Assembly (NCBI GenBank): GCA_009845425.1
Contig: VXZQ01000014.1
Coordinates: 271,783 to 335,782 of the forward strand
Direction of reading: 5' to 3'
Source of the DNA: Holophagales bacterium
GTDB lineage: Bacteria; Acidobacteriota; Thermoanaerobaculia; Multivoradales; Multivoraceae
DNA: 64,000 nt
Shown here: positions 19,101-25,784 of the stretch, in pieces
How the letters are laid out: each line of letters opens with the position of its first letter
How positions within the stretch are numbered: the first letter of the stretch is position 1
Notes under the pieces: generated by a model
Told to the model about the DNA's origin: nothing
The model's database searches: none
What the model saw: the letters and a program-made list of their open reading frames with translations, nothing else
Translations under genes and position numbers: made by a program

Positions 19101-19698
19101 TGCTTCCGACCGCTAGGCCGATTCCCGCCAGGGCGGCGAGCAAACGGTTGTTGCTGACCAGGGAGACGACCTGCACGAAGGCGACGTACACGGCAAGTGC
19201 GGGCAGCGCCTCGAGCAGGAGGTAGGCCCACACGGAACCCCAGATCGCCGGTTCGCCGAAGAACCAGCCGAACGTGATACCCGCGTGTCCGATCGACTGA
19301 ATGATGACCATGGCCACGAATGCAACGCCCCAGACCATGAACAGGGTGCCGAAGAAGCGCCCCAGCACGAGTTCGGCGTTCGAGTAGGGGCGGCTGTCGA
19401 GCACTTCGATCACTCGGTCGCGGCGATCGCGGGCGCGCAGGTCGAACGCGAGGAAGACGACGCCCAGGCCAAGGACCATCGTCTGGAACAGGGCCGTCTG
19501 ACTGAGGAGGAACTTGGGGCTCATGGCTCCGATGGTTGCCGAGATGCCGGAGAACAGGCCGTGGATGACCCAGAAGTAGCCGTACTGGAAGAGGCACAGG
19601 ACGAGCGCCACGGCGGAGAACAGCCAGAAGCGGAACAGCCGGCGGATTGTCCGCATCTCCGCCCGGGCGAGCGACCAGACGTTGGAAGACGAGATCAC
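16147..19698 (-). CDS. ABC-2 permease fused to a degenerate M1 peptidase and a golvesin-like domain
   Basis: 1183 aa. Residues 1 to about 285 form an ABC-2-type membrane domain (FWLFSAVALVLCLFQYGYF, TMVLGLGVVFLAFDLRARDR, VIEVLDSRPYSNAELVLGRF). Residues about 300-850 resemble the M1 aminopeptidase-like domain found in permease-peptidase fusions. At residues 676-680 the HEXXH zinc site reads HHLVN, so the catalytic Glu and second His are missing. The last 130 residues resemble golvesin/XRE-type carbohydrate-associated domains (VVAADAVRFVRL). No ABC ATPase gene is adjacent. Probably a membrane-anchored binding or export component rather than a protease. Confidence 0.75.
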   Translation of the reverse strand: MISSSNVWSLARAEMRTIRRLFRFWLFSAVALVLCLFQYGYFWVIHGLFSGISATIGAMSPKFLLSQTALFQTMVLGLGVVFLAFDLRARDRRDRVIEVLDSRPYSNAELVLGRFFGTLFMVWGVAFVAMVIIQSIGHAGITFGWFFGEPAIWGSVWAYLLLEALPALAVYVAFVQVVSLVSNNRLLAALAGIGLAVGSTFLSFRVPVHILPSVALNGGFVSSISDVAPQIWTGPNLVNRGSFVLLAMGLLAIAIAVHPRLDDVKRQLWGAAGGAGLVAGAALILTTVMWNTSQLGEREVWRAAHEQRRADPVVDLQAIRGRVDLERGARLTLDVELHFLPGNGSAATFSLNPGLEVDGVWDASGAALPFSHDNGLLDIDLGPTTPSGQATGVQVRAHGRPDLRFAYLDSAVDFNTIEWQDAQIAILGNLNGFVERDYVALPSSIAWLPRPGVSVGTDDPRQRPRDFFELDLNVRTPSGWNVAGPGKAEPNGDGQRFAPAGPVPEVVMVAGRFHRRTTEVEGVEVELLFHPGHLRNLDFFADARKEIEAVAADRFTTARELGMPYPYRQLTLVEVPWTLRAYGGGWRMDTERAPAGMLLVSERSLPTSRFEFRFRNPERYEDQEGGLARAKAYGLQQFFRNDYSGGNLEAGGIRNLFLYQTGARGPEALAIEALCHHLVNRLVNGGETYFSAHLFDREFGWTIARVMSNGFIWDTLDNALFSGQFASGGDSMASGIVRSVTDRPSVWDAVLGSSLTDMDVEEDPKRAVNALYLKTSALATAILDGAGRERAAAMIANLLRDHRGATFTAADLDRAAQEAGVDLADLVGAFLHQTDLPGFIVSPAELKRLPDDDRGTPQYQTRLFVRNGEAAPGVFRLRYTVRGPGGARWDSSEPVLISGNTSVEFGLVTSLPPGTMLASPYLSLNRREFPVELPPVDDESVSDAEPLRGTRPAGWLPAFLDAGAYTIIVDDLDPGFSVVTDETEASGVRLQGGLAGFFSPVEETDQGLPVYNLFTAIPSTWSRYEQPSSWGRYRRTTALVPKGDGSQRAIYTAELPEAGRWRVELHVPSLLPVPVEIRHEVRITGRDGSPGDAPSAQVNASFGLYLGTYDLELRNGGDSRPIDFDAQGAGIGWAVLGDFDLAPGTVELELSNDTTGNVVAADAVRFVRLDNGTSVPTGGSTGR

Positions 19699-19814
19699 GG
19701 GTGAGTCTCCTCTCCTAAGTCCTCGGCGCCCAGGGCCGCTCCAGCGACATCGGCCTCGTCGTGCTCGACTTCACTTCTGCCGGAACCCCCGACAGCGCCG
19801 TCTTGTTCCGGCGA

Positions 19815-19831
19815 CGACGAGTACACCCGCC
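19815..19831 (+). repeat. 17-base dispersed repeat, copy 2
   Basis: The same 17 bases as 4046-4062, in the gap between the permease fusion and the NUDIX-HD gene, again followed by a small inverted repeat (CGCTGA/TCAGCG). Confidence 0.4.
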
Positions 19832-19866
19832 CGCTGAAGGCCGTCAGCGGCCCCGGCGCCCACGCT

Positions 19867-20997
19867 TCAGGGAGCCAGGAGTTGGCGCCGGACGGCGTCT
19901 TCGATCAGTTCCTCGGCGTAGCGCCAGAGCTCGGGCGCGCCGTCCTCGATGCAGCCGATGACCTTGCGTACCTGGTCGGCCCGGACGCCGCGCTCCCGCC
20001 ACGGCCCGCCGCCGTTGGTGTAGTTGAGAACCACGGACTGCAGACGGTCCAGGGCTCTCGCGAACTTCGCTTCGGCGCTCTGCCGCGCCTCGAACTCGTC
20101 CCAAAGGGCGCGCAGTTCGGCCCCAGTCTCGGCTGGCAGCATGCCGAAGATGCGTTCCGCCGCCTGCTCTTCTCGCTCCGCCTGGTCTTCCAGACCCGCC
20201 TGGTCGTAGACGTTCGTGTCGCCCGCGTCGATCTCGACCAGATCGTGCACGATCAGCATCTTCAGCACCTTGAGTTGATCAAGACTCGAAGCGGCCGCGT
20301 GTTCCGACAGCACCAGCGCCATCAGCGCCACGTGCCACGAGTGCTCCGCGGAGTTCTCGAGGCGGTGATTGCCGACGATGTAAGTGTTCCGCAACACCTG
20401 CTTGAGTTGATCGACTTCGAGCAGAAAGCGCATCTGCTGCGCGAGGCGTTCGTCGGGCGGCTGCTCGGGACGGTAGAACTCGCCGTCGACTTCGAGTTCC
20501 CAGTCCAGCATGCGGTCGCCGTCGAAGATGTAGCGGCCCTGCGGTTTCAGGCCGCTGAGGGAGTGGGGTAACCACAGCCGGTCGTCCTCCCACATCTCGT
20601 CGTAGGGGATCGAGTCTAGGTCCGTCCACATGGGCGTGGCTTCCTCGGTCTCGCGGAGTGCTCCCCGGTACCCGGAAGCCGTGAACGCGTAGACGTGGAT
20701 TGAGTAGCCGTCGACGAACTGGAACAGGTTCTCGCCCCTGTACTCGAGGTCGAGTGGCGTGATGCCGACCTCTTCCTCGACTTCGCGGACCGCGCAGACG
20801 ATCGGTTCTTCACCGGGTTCGAGGCGGCCGCCGGGACCGTTGACCTTGCCCGCTCCCAGGCCCCGCTTCTTGCGGATCAGGAGCACCCGGCTGTCTTCGA
20901 GGACGAAGGTCAGCGTTGCCTTGTCGACTGCGCGCCACGACCGCCAGTCGATGTCGGCGACCTTCCTTTTACCCGCGGCTTCGCGCACCGCCGGCAT
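19867..20997 (-). CDS. MTH1-like NUDIX hydrolase fused to HD-domain 5'-nucleotidase
   Basis: 376 aa from the ATG complementary to 20995-20997; longer upstream reading would overlap the divergent gene and is rejected. Residues 25-165 match MTH1/NUDT1: GAGKVNGPGGRLEPGEE plus REVEEEVGI form the Nudix box, followed by MWTDLDSIPYDEMWEDD and FDGDRMLDWEL. Residues about 185-376 are an HD domain of the YfbR/HDDC2 type: ENSAEHSWHVALMAL (His), VHDLVEIDAGDT (His-Asp pair). The first half would turn oxidised dNTPs into dNMPs, the second could dephosphorylate dNMPs. It is divergent from the luciferase-like gene with 33 bases between starts. Confidence 0.88.
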   Translation of the reverse strand: MPAVREAAGKRKVADIDWRSWRAVDKATLTFVLEDSRVLLIRKKRGLGAGKVNGPGGRLEPGEEPIVCAVREVEEEVGITPLDLEYRGENLFQFVDGYSIHVYAFTASGYRGALRETEEATPMWTDLDSIPYDEMWEDDRLWLPHSLSGLKPQGRYIFDGDRMLDWELEVDGEFYRPEQPPDERLAQQMRFLLEVDQLKQVLRNTYIVGNHRLENSAEHSWHVALMALVLSEHAAASSLDQLKVLKMLIVHDLVEIDAGDTNVYDQAGLEDQAEREEQAAERIFGMLPAETGAELRALWDEFEARQSAEAKFARALDRLQSVVLNYTNGGGPWRERGVRADQVRKVIGCIEDGAPELWRYAEELIEDAVRRQLLAP

Positions 20998-21015
20998 CGT
21001 AGCGGAGGAGCCGGC

Positions 21016-21021
21016 TACACT
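21016..21021 (+). promoter_or_regulatory. Candidate -10 element TACACT for a near-leaderless transcript
   Basis: TACACT is followed by exactly 9 bases and then the ATG at 21031. No Shine-Dalgarno motif lies between, so the transcript would start within about 3 bases of the start codon. Same layout at 35517 and 49666. Confidence 0.4.
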
Positions 21022-21030
21022 GCGTCGCCT

Positions 21031-21897
21031 ATGAAGTTCGGACTCAGGTACTGCAACACGGGTCGCTTCGTCGACCCCGGCCTGGCGGTGGAGTTGGCAG
21101 TTGCCGCTGACGAGGCGGGCTTCGAGTCGATCTGGACTGTCGAGCACACGGTGGTGCCTGGCGGCTACGAGTCGGCGTATCCGTACTCGCCCGACGGCAA
21201 GATGGCCGGCGGCCGGGATGATTTCGACCTGCCCGATCCGTTGATCTGGATGGCTTACGTCAGTTCTCAGACGCGGCGGATCCGGCTCGCGACGGGCATC
21301 CTGATCGTGCCCCAGCACAACCCGGTCGTTGCGGCCAAGCAGATCGCCACATTCGACCACATGACCGGCGGACGTCTGCTGCTGGGCATCGGCGTCGGCT
21401 GGTTGAAGGAGGAGTTCGACGCGATCGGCGCCTCCTTCGCCGATCGCGGACGGCGCACGGACGAGTACATCGAGGCGATGCGCGAGCTCTGGGGCGCGGA
21501 GCGGCCGACCTACCACGGTGACTTCGTCCACTTCGACGCCGCCTACTGCCGCCCGCAGCCGGTCAGCGGCAGCGTTCCGATCATCGTCGGCGGCCACTCG
21601 AAGCCGGCGGCGCGGCGGGCCGGCCGGCTCGGTGACGGGTTCTTCCCCGCGCGCGGCGCGTCCGCCGAGCTGATCCAACTGGCGCGCGACGTAGCCGCCG
21701 AACACGGCCGCGACCCGGCCGCGTTAGAGATCACGACGGGGATCGGCGAGGACGTTTCAAGTGTGCGCTCGCTCGCCGAGCTGGGTGTCGCCCGCGTTCT
21801 CGTGCCGGTGGCGCCGATGCCGGGCATGGGACTGCACCTCGGGCGGCCGGACAATGCTCAGACCGTAATGGAGCAACTCCATGAAGCCGCACCGTAG
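21031..21897 (+). CDS. Luciferase-like (LLM) F420-/flavin-dependent oxidoreductase
   Basis: 288 aa bacterial-luciferase-fold enzyme. Typical segments: ADEAGFESIWTVEHTVVP near the N-terminus, IRLATGILIVPQHNPVVAAK, HMTGGRLLLGIGVGWLKEEF and PQPVSGSVPIIVGGHSKPAA. The length and motifs fit the F420-dependent TIGR03619-like subfamily, though flavin use cannot be excluded from sequence alone. The ATG has no ribosome site but a TACACT element just before it. The end overlaps the next gene by 17 bases, suggesting coupling. The physiological substrate is unknown. Confidence 0.85.
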   Translation: MKFGLRYCNTGRFVDPGLAVELAVAADEAGFESIWTVEHTVVPGGYESAYPYSPDGKMAGGRDDFDLPDPLIWMAYVSSQTRRIRLATGILIVPQHNPVVAAKQIATFDHMTGGRLLLGIGVGWLKEEFDAIGASFADRGRRTDEYIEAMRELWGAERPTYHGDFVHFDAAYCRPQPVSGSVPIIVGGHSKPAARRAGRLGDGFFPARGASAELIQLARDVAAEHGRDPAALEITTGIGEDVSSVRSLAELGVARVLVPVAPMPGMGLHLGRPDNAQTVMEQLHEAAP

Positions 21898-23302
21898 ATT
21901 CTCTTCACCATCGACCGTCCTTCTCGCGGCGCTCCTCGTTGCGGGATGTTCCGCCCCCGGCGGCGAGCCGCCCTGGCACTCGGTCCACCTGACCTGGCAG
22001 GGCGACACGTCGACGACGATGACCGTCAACCTGGTCGTCGAGGCGGACGGCTCGGACCAGAGACTGCCAGGGGCGGCAAGCGTCGAATGGCGTCCGTCGG
22101 GGACGGAGGGTCAGGCCTCCTCGGTTGCGGGGACAGCCGTCGAGATCGAAGGCGTCCCGGGCGTTCGCGTGTTCCACTTTGAGCTGCGCGACCTGGAACC
22201 CGGCGCCAGCTACGACTTCACGACAACGGCCGAGGGCCGGCCCCTGGGCAACGTGCGCAGCTTCCGTACCGTGCCGCGCGACGGCCCGGTCCGTCTGGCG
22301 GCGGGCGGCGACGTTGGCACGGAACCGCTTTCGCTGGCGCTTCTGGCTGAGGCGTCTCGGCAGTCGCCGCACATGCTCGTCATCGGCGGCGACCTGGCCT
22401 ACGCGAACGGGCTCGTCTCGAGGTGGCCGCGCTGGCGGACGTGGCTCGAGTACGTCACCGAGGCACTGGTCACGCCGGAAGGCCACACGGTTCCGATGGT
22501 GCTGGCGATCGGCAACCACGAGGTCAACGTCGGCCGCGACGGCGGGGTTCCCGTGTCGGCGCCGGCGGAGCAGAAGGCGCCGTTCTTCTTCGGGCTGTTC
22601 GCGCAAAACCAGGCGCCCGGGAACTCCGCCGACGCCGGCGGCGCGACGTACTTTCGCCGCGGCCTGGGCGCCGCTGGCGCGCTCTACGTCCTGGACACCG
22701 GCCACCTCGTGGCCCACGCAGACCAGGCTTCGTGGCTGGAGGCCCACCTGGCGGCCGACGCCGATCTGCCGAACAGGGTCGCGCTCTACCACGTCCCGCT
22801 CTATCCGGCCCATCGGTCTTATGAGGCTTCGGCCAAGGCGCGCGAAGCGTGGGAGGGGGTCTTCGATCGGGGCGGGTTGACGGTGGCGCTGGAGAACCAC
22901 GACCACGTCCTCAAGCGCAGCCATCCGATCCGGCTCGGCGAGGTCGTCGGGCCGGACGAGGGCGTGCTCTACCTGGGCGACGGTACGATGGGCGTGGACG
23001 CTCGCACGGTCGATGCCGAGGAACGCTGGTACATCGCGCGCTCGGCGAGCGAGCCCCATTTCTGGATGGCCGACCTGTCCGGCGAGGGATCGGTCTTCCG
23101 CGCCTTCGACGAGGAGGGCCGGTTGCTCGACCTCGTGACGACGGGCGAAGTCGAGACGCCGCCCGACGCGGAGAGTGTCGAGCTGGAGCTCGACCGGGTC
23201 ATCGAGGAATCCGCCGATGCGGCCCTGCTCCCCAGCCCTGATTCACTGCCCCTTACGCAGGTAGCGGTCGCACCAGTTCAGCATTTCGGCTACGACATGT
23301 AG
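21881..23302 (+). CDS. Purple-acid-phosphatase-like metallophosphoesterase lipoprotein
   Basis: 473 aa. The signal peptide with lipobox LLVAGCSAP predicts a lipoprotein. An N-terminal fibronectin-type domain (LTWQGDTSTTMTVNLVV to SFRTVPRD) is followed by the calcineurin-like metal site: AAGGDVGT, VIGGDLAYANG, LAIGNHEVN, ALYHVPLYPAH and LENHDHVLKRS. This is the PAP/alkaline phosphatase-D-like order with aspartates, an Asn-His pair and C-terminal histidines. It starts inside the end of the luciferase-like gene. Its last 60 bases overlap the convergent peptidase gene. Likely releases phosphate from esters at the cell surface. Confidence 0.8.
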   Translation: MKPHRRFSSPSTVLLAALLVAGCSAPGGEPPWHSVHLTWQGDTSTTMTVNLVVEADGSDQRLPGAASVEWRPSGTEGQASSVAGTAVEIEGVPGVRVFHFELRDLEPGASYDFTTTAEGRPLGNVRSFRTVPRDGPVRLAAGGDVGTEPLSLALLAEASRQSPHMLVIGGDLAYANGLVSRWPRWRTWLEYVTEALVTPEGHTVPMVLAIGNHEVNVGRDGGVPVSAPAEQKAPFFFGLFAQNQAPGNSADAGGATYFRRGLGAAGALYVLDTGHLVAHADQASWLEAHLAADADLPNRVALYHVPLYPAHRSYEASAKAREAWEGVFDRGGLTVALENHDHVLKRSHPIRLGEVVGPDEGVLYLGDGTMGVDARTVDAEERWYIARSASEPHFWMADLSGEGSVFRAFDEEGRLLDLVTTGEVETPPDAESVELELDRVIEESADAALLPSPDSLPLTQVAVAPVQHFGYDM

Positions 23303-25663
23303 CACCGACTCCCGCGCCGCGTAGCCGTGGGACTCGTGGGGCATCGTGACGTAGCGCACTGTGGCGCCGTGGCCCTTCAGGGCCTGGTAGAAGCGCTCGG
23401 ACTGGATCGGGAAGGTGCCGGAGTTGTTGTCGATTTCGCCGTGGGTGAGCAGGATCGGCTCGTTCACCTTCTCGGCGTGGAAGAACGGCGACATGGCGGC
23501 GTAGATGTGCTGGGCTTCCCAGAAGGTGCGGCGTTCGTTCTGGAAGCCGAACGGGGTGAGTGACCGGTTGTAGGCGCCGCTGCGGGCGATGCCGGCCGCG
23601 AACAGGTCGGAGTGGGCGAGCAGGTTGGCGGTCATGAAGGCGCCGTAGCTGTGGCCGCCGATGGCGATCCGGTCGGGGTCGGCGACGCCGAGTTCGACGA
23701 CCCTGTCGATCGCCGCCTTCGCGCTCGAGACGAGCTGCTCGACGTAGCTGTCGTTCGCCGTCTCGCCCTCGCCGACAATCGGCATCGTCGGCCCGTCAAG
23801 GATCGCGTAGCCCTGGGTCAGCAGCAGCAGGTGCGAGGCGCCGCGCAGGGTGGTGAAACGGTGGGGCGAGCCGGTCACCTGGCTCGCCGCGTTGGGGTTC
23901 GTGTACTCGCGCGGATAGGCCCAGAGCAGCATCGGCGGGCGGTCGCCCTCCTGGTAGCCGGGCGGCAGGTAGAGGGTCGCCGACAGGCCGACTCCGTCCT
24001 CGCGCTCGTAGGTCAGCAGCCGCTTTTCGACCTGCCGGAGGATCGGCGCCGGGTCGCTGAAGTCGGTCAGGGCGCGCCGGTCGCCTGTCGAGAGGTTCGT
24101 CGCGAAGTAGTTGGGCGGCTCGGTCGTGCTCTCGCGGCGGGTCAGGAGCGAGCCGCCGTCCGCCGCAAGCACGGCAACCGCCGTTTCGTAGGTCCCGGAT
24201 TCGCTGCGGAAAAGGCGCTCCGTGGCCAGGGTGTCGAGATTCAGACGGTCGACGAAGGGCAGGTCGCCTTCAGGCGACGCTCCCCGGCCCATGAGGTAGA
24301 TGCTGTCGCCGTCCTGCAGGACCACGGAGCTGGCAGTGCCGCCCCCAGGCCGCTGCCACGGGAAGCCCGGGTCGCCGTAGCGGTCCTCGGCGCTGCGGTC
24401 GAACAAGGTCCGCGGCTCGTCGCCGCCGACATCGAGCAAGGACGTGCGGAACCAGCGGGTCTCGCGGTCGTACTCGTTGACCAGGGCGGTACCGTCGGCT
24501 GTCCAGCCGATCCCCGTGAAGCGGTGTTCCGTGCGCGTCAACTCCCGCGGTCTGCCGTCGAACGGCGCGTCGAGCGCGAACAGATGGTCGCGGTGCGGCA
24601 CCTCGGCCTTCGGGTCGCCCCCGTCCTGCGCCTCGCTCCAGACCAGCGTCGCCGGCTTCGTTGGATTCCAGCGATGGCTGCGTGGTCCGGTCGGAACGCC
24701 GCCGATCGGCACGGCGTCGGCCAGCGGCAGGGTCGCCACGGTCGCGACCTTGCCGTCGTCGCGGGTCCACACCTCGACCGAACGCGGGAAGCGGCTCGCC
24801 GGGTGCAGCCAGGAGAAGGGATGCTCGAGCCGCTCCACGAGGACGTGGCGGCTGTCGGGAGCGCCCGAGACGCGCATGAAGAGCCCGGGTTCGCCGATCG
24901 GGGTCCGCTTCCCGGTGGCCAGGTCGACGGTCTCGATCCGGCTCGTGAAGTGGTACTCGAACAGCGCCTCGTCGTAGGGGTTGGCAAGCAGGTCCTGGTA
25001 GGTGCGTACTGGCGACAGGCGACCGTCGTGTTCCTGGATGTTCGGTCCGCCGGGTTGGCGCGGCGGCGAAGGTGGCGCGCCTCTTCCGGGAACCCGGAAG
25101 CGGCAGAGGACGCCGCTCGAATCGAACAGCCACTGGCACGGATTCCCCCACGTCGCATTGAGCGACGCCGAAGTCAGCGCTCGCTGCTTGCCGCTCCCAA
25201 TGTCGATGACCCAGAGCTCGATCCCCGTATCGCGGAGGACGGCATAGGAGAGGTGGGAGCCGTCGGGCGAGAACTGCGGCCAGCCGAGCGTCGTGCCGTG
25301 GGGCGCGTCGATGCGGATGCCTTCGGTACTCGCGTCCTCTTCGACCCGGCGGATCGTCAGCGCCGCGGTCTCGGGCGCTCGCCAGGGTCCGCTGTTGCGC
25401 GGGTCGATCCGGTAGCCCGCCAGGCGCTCCAGCGGCCGCGCCTGCCAGGAGATCGGCGGCATGCTCCGTCGCTCGGTCAGCACGATGACGTCCCGGTTCG
25501 GGCTCACGAGCACGCCGGGAGTCGGCGGCGCGTCGAGGATGCCGACGATCTCCTGCGGCGGGCTGAGATAGCCGCCGGAGGAGCCAGGGTGCGACTGTGC
25601 CGCGGCCGCGTCGATGAAGGCGAGAGCGAGTAGCGAGCAGGCGATGGCGATAGCTGATCTCAT
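23243..25663 (-). CDS. Exported S9-family prolyl oligopeptidase / dipeptidyl-peptidase-like
   Basis: 806 aa from the ATG complementary to 25661-25663, which has a GGAGGAG ribosome site and gives a signal peptide (CSLLALAFIDAAAAQ). The N-terminal part is a beta-propeller of TolB-like repeats (GWPQFSPDGSHLSYAV). The C-terminal alpha/beta-hydrolase domain has nucleophile Ser672 in GGHSYGAF, the acid in LTHGEIDNN and the base His in PHESHGYAAR. The sequence IDNNSGTFPIQSERFYQALK is typical of S9 peptidases related to glutamyl endopeptidase/DPP families. A secreted peptide-degrading enzyme; specificity unknown. Confidence 0.9.
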   Translation of the reverse strand: MRSAIAIACSLLALAFIDAAAAQSHPGSSGGYLSPPQEIVGILDAPPTPGVLVSPNRDVIVLTERRSMPPISWQARPLERLAGYRIDPRNSGPWRAPETAALTIRRVEEDASTEGIRIDAPHGTTLGWPQFSPDGSHLSYAVLRDTGIELWVIDIGSGKQRALTSASLNATWGNPCQWLFDSSGVLCRFRVPGRGAPPSPPRQPGGPNIQEHDGRLSPVRTYQDLLANPYDEALFEYHFTSRIETVDLATGKRTPIGEPGLFMRVSGAPDSRHVLVERLEHPFSWLHPASRFPRSVEVWTRDDGKVATVATLPLADAVPIGGVPTGPRSHRWNPTKPATLVWSEAQDGGDPKAEVPHRDHLFALDAPFDGRPRELTRTEHRFTGIGWTADGTALVNEYDRETRWFRTSLLDVGGDEPRTLFDRSAEDRYGDPGFPWQRPGGGTASSVVLQDGDSIYLMGRGASPEGDLPFVDRLNLDTLATERLFRSESGTYETAVAVLAADGGSLLTRRESTTEPPNYFATNLSTGDRRALTDFSDPAPILRQVEKRLLTYEREDGVGLSATLYLPPGYQEGDRPPMLLWAYPREYTNPNAASQVTGSPHRFTTLRGASHLLLLTQGYAILDGPTMPIVGEGETANDSYVEQLVSSAKAAIDRVVELGVADPDRIAIGGHSYGAFMTANLLAHSDLFAAGIARSGAYNRSLTPFGFQNERRTFWEAQHIYAAMSPFFHAEKVNEPILLTHGEIDNNSGTFPIQSERFYQALKGHGATVRYVTMPHESHGYAARESVLHVVAEMLNWCDRYLRKGQ

Positions 25664-25784
25664 GGCGAACTCCTCCGTCAGGACGTTCGTGAACCATACC
25701 GCTCCAGTCGCAAGGTGCGGCGCACCGTTCGCTAGCATCCTGCCTCCGCCGCTGTCGGCGGGCCACAGACGAGGAGGAGTTGCC

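Noticed and set aside
20998..21705. Upstream extension of the NUDIX-HD frame
   Set aside because: It overlaps the divergent luciferase-like gene; the ATG at 20997 is adjacent to the Nudix domain.
23612..25633. 673-codon plus-strand frame opposite the S9 peptidase
   Set aside because: High GC produces long antisense frames; the peptidase strand holds all catalytic motifs and a signal peptide.
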